NCBI GenBank assembly: GCA_013368325.1
Contig: JAACJK010000002.1
Location: 62,001 to 126,000, forward strand
DNA length: 64,000 nt
DNA from: Ephemerocybe angulata
Lineage: Eukaryota > Basidiomycota > Agaricomycetes > Agaricales > Psathyrellaceae
Reading direction: 5' to 3'
The notes under the pieces were generated by a model. That model saw only the letters and a list, made by a program, of their open reading frames with translations, had not been told where the DNA came from and searched no databases. Each line of letters opens with the position of its first letter. The first letter of the stretch is position 1. Below, one piece after another: positions 20,547-32,500 of this stretch. The position numbers and the translations under genes are program-made.

Positions 20547-22366
20547 CAGGTGTGGTTGTCGTTCTTATACATAATTCCCTGTCATAACATGGCTATAGTT
20601 ATGTATAATGCCTCATTACTGCTGTGGTCACATTTCTGCATAGTCCATGCCTGTCTTATGTATAATGCTGCCATGTCCCGTGCTCTAGTCATTATGTATA
20701 ATCCTTCAACGCCAAATGCGCATGCAGCCCTGATTCCTGAATCCAGCGGGTGGTGCTAAATATGGGCGATGGTTTTCCACGCCATTCCGGGGTGTCGGGC
20801 AGGACCAAATGTAGGGCCTGGGTCAGTATGCACCTCATTTGCTTTGTTCCAGCCCATATACCAAGGATATCTCTGCACATCCCATTAGTAAAATACTGTA
20901 TGGCATTATATCAGTGAAATCCGGGCCTGGAATCATCATATATACAGCAATTCCCTTGCATTCCCTCCTTGTACCAAAATTCGAAAATTCGCATTTTTAA
21001 TGCAGATCAGGCATCTATACGGAGTGTAATGGGTATCCGGGGAGTGCTATAACTGGTATTAATACTTGGACAGTCATTCCCCTGAATTCAGCGCCCCAAA
21101 TTCCATATAATCGTCCAAAACTGCGAAAAGAAATAGCAGACTAGCATTGGTCCTTTGGAGCATCCATTTGTTGTAGTGGGGACTATTGGGTACCTTTATA
21201 TTATATACAGCAACATATCAAATGCTTGTGCGAGGCTCCCCTGTTTCCCAACTCGATCTGCAGACCAGTAGAAGAAAGCTCAGTATTTTAGGGATTATCC
21301 CACCTTTTCCCAGAATACTAGGGGCATGATGAACATTAGCAACTATCTGGGCCTGCCATCGGATTCCAGCTGCAAACGAACAGACACTGCAAAAAACCGC
21401 TTGCAATTCCGACCAGTGGAAGGGCTTGGGTAGAGTAAAAGTGATACAACAGACCAGTTGATGCAAGATGTGCACATTAAGTCTCAATGCCTAACTACAG
21501 AATTTCGCTCTACTCACCGTATTTTTGCAATATCATAACAAGATGTGACTCGTTTTTCTTGCGGTTTTTTTCTATATGTTACCTGTACCTCCCTAGTTCC
21601 ATACATACCATTTTGGAAGTGTAAGTCTCATTTGGGCGCTTTCTAGAGAGCGAATGGTACAAGGAGGAGATGCAGTGGTATATGGAGGCTCCACCCTTGC
21701 TATACCCCGTAAATCTACATTCTAAAACATCAGAAAAATATTAAGTTACTCTTACTATGCATTTGATACACTTATAACGTGTTATATACTGACAGGGCAT
21801 CTAAGAGTGACCCTAAACCACAATTCACAATATTCGCAAAAATCGGGCTCTACATCCTTTTGATCCAATTTTCTTGCGCTTGAGAGGGCGTGAATGCGGT
21901 CTATTAATCTTTCTCTATGTAGGGTACCTCTTTATTGGCCCATATCACACCCAAACCCCCCATAGATCCCATTTTGTATACCTGATTTGTTTAAAAGCAA
22001 AAATCATTCATTCTATAGTTAGTAGCACCCCTATCATGCTTTAAGAGGGTATACCATGTCTATATGCATCTATATATGCCATACCGCAAAAAGAATGAGA
22101 TAAATCGAAGCAGAACTGCATTAAAGTGGTGCTCGGTGTACGGTTTACGAGGCAGAGCACAATTGATAGGCGCCCGGTATCACATGCATGGTGGGAGCGC
22201 ACAGCCATATATGGTGTTTGGGCGGACTCCACTTGACGGCCGCCATTTATGTATAATGCCAGCCGTGGAACCTCCAGCCAAAGCACAGTGGCAGTAATAG
22301 TTGATTATACATAACTATAGAACTGTTACTGATGCAAATTATGTATAAGAACGACAGTATTTGGTG
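20547..22366. mobile_element. AT-rich non-autonomous element with inverted ends
   Basis: The ends are inverted relatives: CAGGTGTGGTTGTCGTTCTT at 20547 and the complement of CACCAAATACTGTCGTTCTT ending at 22366. Both then share tatacataatt and, further in, tctatagttatgtataat and actgc-gtg blocks. A 7-bp direct repeat CCCCCAT flanks it (20540-20546 and 22367-22373). The motif ttatgtataatg recurs at least four times in the left end and three times in the right end. The 1820-bp interior has no plausible coding region. Confidence 0.7.
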
Positions 22367-22965
22367 CCCCCATACCTTGTGAGTAGCTCCTCCTCGTTCT
22401 GGGTGCTGAGCTGACTTGTGTTTGCAGTACGACTGTGCGGCCAAATAATATGTATTTCTAGTTTCGGACTCTAGTGGATGGGAGCGGCAGGGATGGTGTG
22501 GCCGCGGTGTGGGCCGGTGGTAGGAGGAAAAAATTTGTAGTATTCGCAAAATTCTGTATTATATGTGAAATTCTCCCGAATTGTACAACACGTTTCAATT
22601 CCAATCTCGTCCGTTCTCAGCTGCCCGAAGACAAATATGACTGTCAAAACTTTTCCTCCTAAGCCGTCCTGTGCTGTATATTGGCAAATATCGAGCTGAC
22701 GCTCAGTTCTGCTCTGATCCGCCTCAAGCAGACCGACTTCTCACTCCCAGTGAGATCGCACCAGGACGACAGAAATCTACAGCAATCCACAGCCGCACAT
22801 TTCGATGAGCTGCCACAGATTGCCATAGAATGCCCCAGACCTCAATTTGGCTCACTTTTCACGCCTGGAATCGCCTGGAACCGCTCGTAAAAACTGCATA
22901 GAAAATATGTATAATTTGTATTATACTAGCTCATACAATATACACAATACAGGATACAAATGCTA

Positions 22966-23240
22966 CGAAATGTGCACAAGTCATCAGAAACATAAGTACG
23001 ACGAGGGAGGGGGCACTTACCGTGAACGAGCGAGGGTATAGCGTGGTGTGAGGACAGAGATGCTACGAAGTGTGCACGAGTCATCAGAAACAGAAGTACG
23101 ATGAGGAATGGGACACGTACCATGAGCGAGCGAAGTTATGGCTTGCTGCGAGGACAGAAATGCTACAAAAGCCGCGGAAGTTGTCAGACCGAAGTGCGAC
23201 GAGGGAGAGGGCACGTACCATGAGCGAGAGAAGGTAGAGA
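22966..23240 (+). repeat. Tandem repeat, about 95-110 bases per unit, three copies
   Basis: Each unit contains gatgctac(g/a)aa, a cagaa or cgaagt box, acgaggga, gggcac-tacc and gagcgag. The copies begin near 22962, 23059 and 23158. They are diverged (point changes and small indels) and without coding features. Confidence 0.7.
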
Positions 23241-23349
23241 GCGGCGATGGTGGTTCCAAGGGGAGACGATGGTGATACAACTAAATCGAAGATATTAGAG
23301 TTCATCAGAGCGATGGAAGAACGCTACGCACCTGAGAGAGAGCAAGAAT

Positions 23350-23560
23350 CTTGATAGCATGCGAGCGATGAGAGTGACGAAAGTGCACGAGTGCGACGAG
23401 AGCGACGAGAGCGATGAGAGTTACGAAAGCAAGTCGGCGATGAGAGTGATGAGAGCGACGAAAGCGAGTCGGCGATGAGAGCAACGAGAACGATGAGAGC
23501 GATGACTCGGATTCTGATGATTCCGACAAGAGCGAGGAAAGCGACGAGCGGCGAGTATTA
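23350..23560 (+). repeat. Degenerate (gagcga)n-type microsatellite
   Basis: A purine-rich stretch dominated by gagcgatga and gagcgacga. The end can be read as an acidic Asp/Ser peptide, but no flanking coding exon is evident. Confidence 0.6.
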
Positions 23561-25284
23561 GTTATTGAAGGAGGCGCCGCTGCGCAAGTGATCTAGTTTG
23601 ATGTTCACTGGCCACTGCCGGAAGCAGCCATGGACGCCGCGAGCTACCCAGAGTCAGCATGCTTGCGGTAGTGGTGACGGAATGGTGCGTACGTTCTGCG
23701 CATCGGCTTCAGGGTATCGCACTTTTCGGAGCTATAGCTGGGCGAAGGCAAGGTGAGCGGCGAGCGCCTCACTTTGTTCTCGTCATGGGGGTCATTCGAT
23801 ATCGTTGGGCGAGCTTCAGCGGCGAGGAATTGACATGGTCGATAGGATCGTTATCGTTGTCGTACGCGTCGCCGTCAGTTGAGTTGGAGAAAGGAGGCGG
23901 GGGAGACGATGGCTTTGGGATGCAGGAGCCTGCCCTTGGAGGTATTGTCGTAATGAGGGAGCTAAGGCGAAAGTGAGGTGGTCTCGTCCAAATTTGCGTT
24001 TGGCGGGTTCGAGATGAGGAAGAAGAGGCTGGAAGGTAGGGCGAAGGCAAGGGAACAAGTAACTGACGCGCCGCTCGCGATGTATTCGTACCAATTTGGA
24101 GCTCCGCCTGAACGGACTTGGCGATTCAGAATTTCAGAGGCTCTAGGGATCCCTCCAGTGACAACCCAGTTAAACAGGGACGCCCAATGACAACCCCAGT
24201 ATGTCTTTTCCTGCTTTCGGTACCCAGAATGGTGTGGGATCCCAAGTTCTATCGCTCTATAGTTGAGTTTCGAGGCATCTTTCCGATGTCGGTGGGATGG
24301 TAGCGGCACAAGGGACTTCGAGAAAGAAAACAGTTTAGAAGTAAAAGAATGTATTTGCGGACTGTAATCAGTTATAAGTCGTACAGTTGTTGTGGAAGAG
24401 TGTGGGCTGCTGGAGGTATGTAGTTGAAAGAGAAATGATCGACATCAACGGTTCTGCAGCTCTGGGCTGCTGTGGAATGTGGCCCACCGATTTGGGCTGC
24501 TCCGGTTTGCCAGGGATTTCTGGCGTCCTGGTGCGATCTCACTGGGTCTCACTGGGTTTCAGGGGTCAAATCATAAATGTTCTTGACTTTATTCACTCAT
24601 CATATCCGAGTGCCCCATTCCCCAGACTTCACAATTGTGCGCGTGTCTGCCGTGCGTCACCTCAAGGCTGCACATTTGTCCCCTAAACCACCACGAAGGA
24701 ACGTTTCGCTCATTTTGATTTGGATGCCCGAGCTTCAGAATAAAGGCCAAGCCTCAAGTACAAGGTCGACGTCAAGATGGCGCACAGAAGCGGTACAGCG
24801 ACTTACAACGAACCCTACCTGTGAAAGGCTCTGACCAATTTGCCCTATCTATAGCTACTTCGAGCAGCGGAGCGCGGTTCTGTCCATCATATCGCAAAGC
24901 TACGGGATGAATGGCCAGACGACCTCCCCAGCGCTAAACGAGCAATGTCGATTCTCCTGGAACAGATGAAAACTAACATCGCATCCATACCAGATCTGGA
25001 CAGAAAAATCGAACTCGAAATCACGGAACCCACCATAGCCCTCATACTCGGATGCATCAATTCGCTGAATGGTGTGTTCAAAACTTTTGGCAAGGCTACC
25101 AAAGAGGAGGCGGAAGAGCTCTTGGCGATAATAAGGCCCTACCTGGAGTATTACCTCCCTTGGCTAGCCTTCCTCGGGCGCAGAGCCCCATCTCTCCCAG
25201 GTTATCACTCAGGACACAATTTCGGGGCGCAGCGGATAATGATCCTTCTCGATCGAGGTATCCACTACGCAGACGACCCTGACA

Positions 25285-26209
25285 GGGCATTCAGCAGGCA
25301 TGAGTCAACCATAAGGGTCACCAGAGATTAGATCTGGTTCAATGGTGATGGGTTACTAGAGCTCAATTGACAGGCATCAGTGGTACCGAAGCTAAGGCTC
25401 AAGTGGGATGATGCCCATATAGAAAGGCTCAATTGATAGCCCAGGCTGACAGAAGTTTGTGAGTCAAGTGAGATGGTCTATGTTTCTACACCCTTGTATA
25501 CTCGCCCCTTCATCTGAATTATCGGGCGATCATTTTCTGTCATCTATCCTGGGGTTTAAATATGTGAGTGATGGGATCGCACTGGGCCATGATACAGGGG
25601 GGCACCTACATTAAGCGCCCGTCAACCGAGGCAAGCAAAAATTCGGGAATGAACATATAACCTAGGGGCTCGGGCCCCTTTAAAGGCATAACGAACCACA
25701 GCACTCTCGGAGTATCCTTCCAGCCCTATGACAGGTTCTCTCGTATTTCAGTTGTAGACATTAGCCAGAAGCACCTCAAGGCCTGTTTTTGGCTGGCCGA
25801 AAACGGGCAAGCCTTCTGAGCACGAGTAAATCCCCCGGAATAGAAATACATAACTTTACAAATGAATGATATTTATCCTGGTTATAAACCAACGGGAGGT
25901 TTACACGAGCTTGGACCTGAGCAAGGTCGATAAAGCACCCACTTTGGTTAAGCGCCCGCTCGCGCTTGATAAAACATGCGATCAGGCCGCCACCTCCGAA
26001 TTTGGTCTGGCCCGACAAATGCCACCGAAATTTGGATAGTTACGCGGGTGGCGGACGATGACTCAATGGGAAAGCCAAGGCAAGGAGTGGCCTCCATCAG
26101 TAGGGGCCGCTTATTTCTCTTTTTTGGGTGATGGGAAAGTCCCCAGTGCCCCATCCCCAACATTTGAACCCGAGAAGTAGGCATGAGGCAACAGCATGGT
26201 CTGGTATAT
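25285..26209. promoter_or_regulatory. Left terminal region of the KDZ-type element
   Basis: Non-coding. It holds subterminal ctcaagtggga and gtcaagtgaga motifs, two taagcgcccg boxes (25613, 25949) and the hairpin at 25785-25804. By analogy with other large DNA transposons such repeats could be transposase-binding sites; this is inference. Confidence 0.45.
25785..25804. repeat. Hairpin motif, copy 1 (one mismatch)
   Basis: GTTTTTGGCTGGCCGAAAAC. It is the inverted form of the motif at 37946-37965 with one changed base. Confidence 0.8.
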
Positions 26210-27593
26210 CTACTACAATTTTGAGTATTGTAACAGGTCAACCAAACCCCAATGGAAGGAGACTTACCCCCCGGACTGCGCCTATGCCAATCGCTTTCCA
26301 GGTATGCACGAGAAATCCTTCGGGAGAGAGCGGGTACACGGCCGCGAGCACCGTTGGATACCTCTATAGGTTATAACCTTCGGGTGGAGCTGGAGAAGAT
26401 GGTAGGCCGTGTGATGGATGCGTGGAAGAATCCAGGTGGGCCAGTATATCTACATTACATCCCTATGCTCACTAATTACAAAATCCTCACCCGATATATC
26501 AAAAACCCAAAGTTACTCTCGATTATAGCTTGGGCGACATAAATCAAGCTTTACAAAGGAGTAGCTCGTGCACAAAAGCCGAATTCCTGAGGCGAAAGTT
26601 CCGGGGGCCCTTCCCTTTGCAGGATGACGGGATGCCACCATTGGTCGATCATCCCATGGTCTTCGTCGACCGCCTTTCAGCAGTTGTCGCATGGTATCTC
26701 CCCGGAGTATTTACCGAGCAACGGCGTGTACGTACTTTTCTCCGTTTTGCTCAGTACTTCAAGTGACATCTTTTTTCGGGCAGATTAACGTTTTTGATGC
26801 CGTAAAGGCCCTGGGGGATCACGCTCACTCGGCTCTCCGTATCAAGCCCAACACCGGTAATTGGCGGGAGGACACGACCACCTTCGTAGATGCGCCAGGG
26901 TACAAACTAAGGCCCGGGCATCTCAATCTGAGCATTGCTTGGTATAACCAAGGCTATGGTGTGAGTTGCACTTTTAGTTAGGGCCCGAGCATCTAATTGA
27001 TTTGGAATAAACTATCTTAGGGTCATAACAGCTCTCCCGCTCCAACAGCGTGCTTCCAACAAGGAGCCAAGAATGGGACTCTGGAGTTTATCGAAGCGTT
27101 AACAGAAACAAACGCACTTCTGGGGGCCCTTCTATCTCTTGTGAACCCAAGACTCTTCGAGATGCAATTTTCGGTCTTAGTCGAACTTTATTCGGGTCGG
27201 GCTAAGACCGAAAATCGGGAGTTGATGCTCGAGATTTTCGAGCACTGGTCCACTCCACTGACCGCCTTTGCAGTCATATCAAATCGCGAAACACCTTTCC
27301 ACCGGGACACAAAAGGCGGGAAACTATTATTCGACCTACTGGCGGTCTTTGGGGATCATGACGATGGTCGTCTTGAGGTTCCACTCCTTACTTCCAGGTT
27401 TGTTTACAACCCAGGCACTGCATTCATCTTCCCTGGTTATCTGTTCGAGCATGGCGCCAGTCCAACAAATGGTGATAGGATCTGTTTGGCAGGATTTATA
27501 CGGCCAAACGTGGGGGATGGGGCACTCGGCTCATACGCTGAGACAGCACCTCCAACGGAGGAGGAGCTGGAGGCCATGATGGGAGCTCATTAG
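26210..27593 (+). pseudogene. TET/JBP-family 2OG-Fe(II) dioxygenase, probably frameshifted
   Basis: The double-stranded beta-helix core is clear in the last exon (about 27022-27593): FHRDTKGG supplies the HxD iron ligands, FEHGAS the distal His, and DRICLAGFIRPN the Arg that binds 2-oxoglutarate. Upstream exons read YLHYIPMLTNYKILTRY, HPMVFVDRLSAVVAWYLPGVF and LSIAWYNQGYG, as in fungal TET/JBP proteins. Introns run about 26730-26784 and 26961-27021. The family oxidises 5-methylcytosine in DNA. Two frame changes seem needed, near 26327 (between KSFGRER and APLDTSIG) and near 26537 (AWAT to INQAL). The start is not resolved. It lies beside a KDZ transposase, the known genomic partner of basidiomycete TET/JBP genes. 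Confidence 0.8.
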
Positions 27594-27819
27594 GTGCTGG
27601 CAAGTCGGCCGTTCATCGCTCCCGCATTTATTCGGTCGCCCGCATTTATTCGGTCGGGCACTTATTGCCCGGGCGCTCATTGCTCGGGCGGTTATCGGGC
27701 CGTAGGATTATCGGTCGGGTGTTTATCGGTCGGGTATTTCGCAGTCGGGTATTTCGCAGTCGGGCATTGCAGGCTATAGAAGGGAAGCTTGACACTCATT
27801 TAACTGGCTGATACATACA

Positions 27820-28505
27820 CTACAACATCGTGATCATATGATCGAAGCGGTTGGCAAGGTCAAAAAATGCAAGAGAGACTTCTTTCGTCCGTTCAATTGA
27901 ATGTTCCACCTTTTGGAGATGCTCATTCGACAAATGAACCGCCTTCGTCACTGCCATCCGAACCTCGGCCATTTGCCGGTCATCAGCACCATCTGGTCGA
28001 TGCAAGGGAAAGGAAGGATGGATGACTGCCTCTTCCCACTCTTGGAGGACAGAGAGAACTGTGTTTTCCCTCCCCGGTTCCCACCATCGTTGGATCGGAT
28101 ATCCAAAATCTTGTATCAACCGAGATTCCTTGGGATCGACAAAGCAACCAGATCGAAGTGCAGCCCAGAGGTCCTCTGGTGAGTCGGAATGCCGTTTGAA
28201 CGACCCGAGAATGTACTTGAGGTGATGGCAGGCTATGTTGTAGTCCACCATGTTGGTTTGTATGCCCTGGAATGTAAGTGCGATTTCCTAAAAATAGGAG
28301 TCAGTCCCAAAAGGGTAGTATCCGATGAATGTGATTTTACCAGCTCGCGAAGAAATAAATTGAGAAGTCGTTGATCCACCTGATGTGGCAGCCGCGTGTC
28401 CCGGAGATATCGAAGGTAGGCATCCCTACGAGATGCGAGGAAGTTCGTGATGGTGAACCACACCATTTCGGATGATATGGGAGGGAAGGGCATAATCGGG
28501 GGCAT
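27820..28505 (-). CDS. Unknown protein of the KDZ element
   Basis: Exons 28341-28505 and 27820-28287 join in frame (210 aa; intron 53 bases, GTAAAA...TTTAG). It begins MPPIMPFPPISSEMVWFTIT. The first third is helical and basic (SRRDAYLRYLRDTRLPHQVD), the middle holds Trp-rich text (YPIQRWWEPGREN), and the last 60 residues could form a coiled coil (VTKAVHLSNEHLQKVEHSIERT). I do not recognise the family. The 5' limit is uncertain: another open frame begins upstream at 28638, so an extra exon is possible. It lies on the same strand as, and downstream of, the gene at 28657. Confidence 0.55.
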
Positions 28506-28656
28506 GAAACACAGGGAACGCCTTCCTTGGTGGATTGCACATGCCCTGTATATATGCGGGTACGGAAATTGGGGGGACTGCGAGCTCGGCCGGAAATAAC
28601 GTGGCCCCGATCATCTGATTTTTCAAACCAAAGTCCAATCATTGTAATGTAAGTAA

Positions 28657-29456
28657 CTACTGGGGGAGGTTGTTCACCTCCTGATTCATCAGCTTCTCTT
28701 CCATCTCCTTCAGATCTCCAATAGTAGACTTCACATGGGTGATCGTGCTTGCCAGGGTGAGTAACTGGTCATAATTATCCTTTATCTGGCTATTAATAAA
28801 CTCCAACGCTTCCCTTGCGATGTCGAAGGCCTCGTGGACTTCAATCTCGGTCAACCCACCAAGATTGAGGTGCGCCTCTTTGCTGATCATAGCTGGGGTG
28901 GGAAGTACCTTCGCCTGTGCAACCCAGTAGGTGAGGACTTGACCAAAGTGGAATTTCGGCAGTGGTGCCGAGTTTTGCTGGAATTTCGCCCACCAATTCC
29001 CAATGTACCGCGGGAGGATTTGATCGGATTGGTTCCGATCGTCGCGAACAACCAAGAGCAGGGCCGACATATCCGTGAGCCGGTTCTGGAAGAGAAGACG
29101 GGACAGTCCACGAAGGCAGTAGGGAGGGTGAAGGTTGAGGTCGTGGGCAGTAATACCGAGACCGACAAAGAGGTTTGCCCCCATCTATTAATCGGATCAT
29201 GTCAGCCAGGCCTTTTGGTTGAAGCCCCGATAAATGCACATACGATTTCTTCCTCCACGCGGGCGATAAATCGTTTCTTCTCCTCAAGGGAGAGAACCTC
29301 CATGGTCAGGGCATACGTGTTACAGGCCGCCCGACACCGGCTTGAGGCATAGTTCATGAGGCTTTGTGATTCATCGGGCTTGAGACTCGAAAGAATCTGG
29401 AAGACTTGTTGCATAGTCCAGGTGATAGACGAAGGAGGGACGGTAAATGAAGACAT
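28657..29456 (-). CDS. Unknown helical protein of the KDZ element
   Basis: Exons 29244-29456 and 28657-29184 join in frame (246 aa; 59-base intron, GTATGT...AATAG). The start is MSSFTVPPSSITWTM. It is mainly alpha-helical. A hydrophobic patch lies in the middle (LTYWVAQAKVLPTPAM), and a coiled-coil-like C-terminus (LASTITHVKSTIGDLKEMEE) ends NNLPQ. No catalytic motif is visible. It sits only about 50 bases beyond the transposase stop codon on the same strand, so the two may share regulation. Confidence 0.6.
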
Positions 29457-29506
29457 GATTCTTTGAGACCATAATCCAGCAATTGCACAATATATATACG
29501 AAAAAT

Positions 29507-32500
29507 CTATAATGTAGATTCTTCCGGTAGATTCTCCTCTTCCATCTCGTCCTCTGATACCCCGGTATCCTCAGAGTCCCAATCGCTCTCTAACTCCCCT
29601 CCATCTAGTGATAGGCAGGGGTTGAGAAACCCGCGCGGGTTACGGGGTTGAACCCGGCTCGGGTGGGGTGCGGGTTGGCCTTTCCCAACCCGTGCCCTTC
29701 AAAACGAGCCCAAGAACGTCCAAAATGGACGAGATCTGGGCGAGATAGGATAGAAATGAATAGTAGTTATCTCGCCCATTTCTTATCCGATCTGGATGTT
29801 TTTGGGCTCGTTTTGACCGGGTTGACCCGCGGGTTCCGGGTAGGGTTAGGGCGCGGGTCGGGTGCGGGTCAGGGCATTTCCACCCGGGGTTAACCCGTGG
29901 TGATCACTACCTCCATCTGGCTCAATGCTTCCATCTCCCATGCTTTTTTTTGGAATGTCGGGCTTCTTGACAGCTTTGACCTTCGCGTTCTCGTGCACTA
30001 TCCCATCAACGGTCACATTTTCGGGGTGCTTGATGCCCTCAACCCGCCCATTCTCGGGCTTCTTGATGTCCTCCGCGGTCCCTTCCAAAGGCTTCTTGAT
30101 GCGGTTGGGATCCAGATCCACGGCACAGTGCTGGTAGAACATGCCAGTCGCATACCCCCTGAGCATACCCCACATGCTGGCCTGGCGTCTAGCGTAGGAT
30201 GTGTGGCCATCTCCCAGGTCCAAATCTGCCCATTCCTCCACGCGACCTTTCTGGTAGGCCATAAATCGGACATACCACTCCATCTCTGATCGCACCATCT
30301 CGGCTTCTTCGCCCCAACGGTCTTGTCTCGCCTTCGCCCGAATCCAGCTCACCCGATATACTAATTCGTCGGGCGAGTATTTCGCTATCAGCAACGAGCG
30401 AGAGAGAAACAAAGTGTAGTTGGTTGGACTCACCCTCATTCACATATTCGCTCCTATCTCCCATAACACCCGGCCGAACATTCCATATCCAACTGACCGG
30501 CTCTTTTGTCGGGTTCTCAAGGTTTGGATTATAAATACCTGTCATAGCCTTGGTGTGAGACCGAGTGAGAGCCTGGAGGTGGGGATACTGCTGAAGGGAG
30601 CCGAGTTGGTCGAGTGCAGCCCGGGCAGCATGGTATCGCTTCATGTGGTAACGGAGGCTAACGTCAATTTCTCGGATCGCGTCATATCCCCTCGTTCTCT
30701 CCCTCTTCCCCACTGCCAAGTTTCTGTTGGCACGGTAGCGCCAGGACTTCTGGGTGATCTCACCTCTAATGCACTCCAACGCTTCCTCTGCCTGTGCCTC
30801 CCGAAGAACTCCCTCCATCTCAGACGCATATGCCCACCCTTCCGGCAACTTTCGGATTGTCGATGGGAGAGGTATGCTCGATAGTTCTTCCTCCGCATCG
30901 GCCAAGGTTTCGCTATCAGGCTGGAGTTCCTCACAGTAGCACTGGTCCTCTTCATCCCCCTCACATACACACTCCTCCTTTTGATCCTCCCATCCTTTCC
31001 CGTTCACTTCACGAAGCTTTACCTTTGGAAAAAGGCGGGCGGCTTCAACATACCAGTCGTTCAGCCGCTTCAACAGTTTCTGACGGCGCCTGGCCACGTC
31101 CAACTCCTCGTTCGTTGATCTTTTGGACTTCTTTTTTCGGGATATCAGAGGTGGGGGCTTTCTTCGGAGCCGAGATCGAAGTTCAATTCTGAAGTATTTT
31201 CGATCTTTAGTGGAAAATACTAGTCCCTTGAATAAAAAATAACTCACTGTTCTTCTTCAAGTTCAATTCCCAAGGCAACCCAGTCTGCGACACCAAGTTG
31301 CTCAGTGTGGTCCTCACGTTCCTCGTCCATCAGCTGTGCATGAACATCGCTTTTCCGCACCACTGAGAAAGGTAAAAATATTACTGGAAAAGGGGATAGA
31401 AATTAACACACATACCTTTTGGCAGTCCACGGACCGCGAGCTCATCCATGGACTCATTGTTCGTCAACGGCCGATTCTTGTTTGCCAGGGCCACTTCGGC
31501 TTCCCAGGTAGCACGTTGGTCCTCTGTAACAGTACTGTCCAAAGCTTGGAAGGCTTCATTTGCGGCTACAACTGAAGTTCTGGCCTTTTTGAGTTGTTTG
31601 ATGAGATAACGAACTATTTATCGGGCGAAGATCATCCAGTTAGCTACAGCTTGATATATACCAGGAAGAATTGAATCTGACCCATCCCCTGCATTTTCCG
31701 CCAGTTACTGTCTCCCATACATGCATCGAGCATCTCCGCTCGGTGCGCCAGAGTCATTTGTCGGGTCATGTTGCCGGCCCCATTTAGGGTTGACCACAGG
31801 GACTCGATAATCTCACCACTGGTCACCCCGGCGCCTGGTAGGTACGTAGGGGCAAATCGTGTCAGACACTCTTCCTTATGTCCGTGGACATGAAAGAGCC
31901 CAATTACAAAGGACTTCTTTAAGTCGGTGGGAAAGAGTTCCTTGAGAAGAACGCTCCGGCCGATCCTCTTGTCCAGGTTGACACAGTACTGGCAGTTGAT
32001 GTCGTAGGCGAACACAAGTCCGGGGGTCGCTCCCGCATTGGTATTCTTAATGGCCTGACCTAGAGCATAATCGACGTTGGCCTGTCTTCTGGAAATCAGT
32101 CTCAAAATTACAAGTAAAGCCAGACTGGACAGACCTTTCACCCTTCTGCATGTCCACCACACACCCCGGTGCGAAGCAACCATGTCGAGCACAAGCTATG
32201 GCCACTAGACCAGTAGAGTCATACCCTTTCTTTGCCTTGTTCTTGTCCTCGACTGCTCTGTGCTTGTAACAAGTATGCGGCTATAGCAAAAATGTCAGTA
32301 ATAGTAGAAGGAAGAGCAAGAGGACAAGAAGTGCGCCCGAGGAATACTGGGCATCCGAACGCGAGCAAGGGATAAGCGCGCGAGCAAGGATAAGCGCGCG
32401 AGCAAGGGATAAGCGCGCGAGCAAGGATAAGCGCGCGAGCAAGGATAAGCGCGCGAGCAAGGATAAGCGCGCGAGCAAGGATAAGCGCGCGATCATGCGA

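Larger units (their letters stand above)
22374..24723. other. Gene-poor stretch with tandem repeats
   Basis: No gene is recognisable. It contains two tandem-repeat blocks (listed separately) and short open frames without family features. The last 70 bases before 24724 are the leader of the MYND gene. Confidence 0.4.

Noticed and set aside
23962..24309. 115-codon minus-strand open frame
   Set aside because: No family features, no supporting splice signals, and overlapping frames of equal quality on both strands.
25285..25331. Genuine C-terminus of a short MYND-family protein ending RVTRD
   Set aside because: These codons lie inside the inserted element; homology to paralogues stops at the target duplication.
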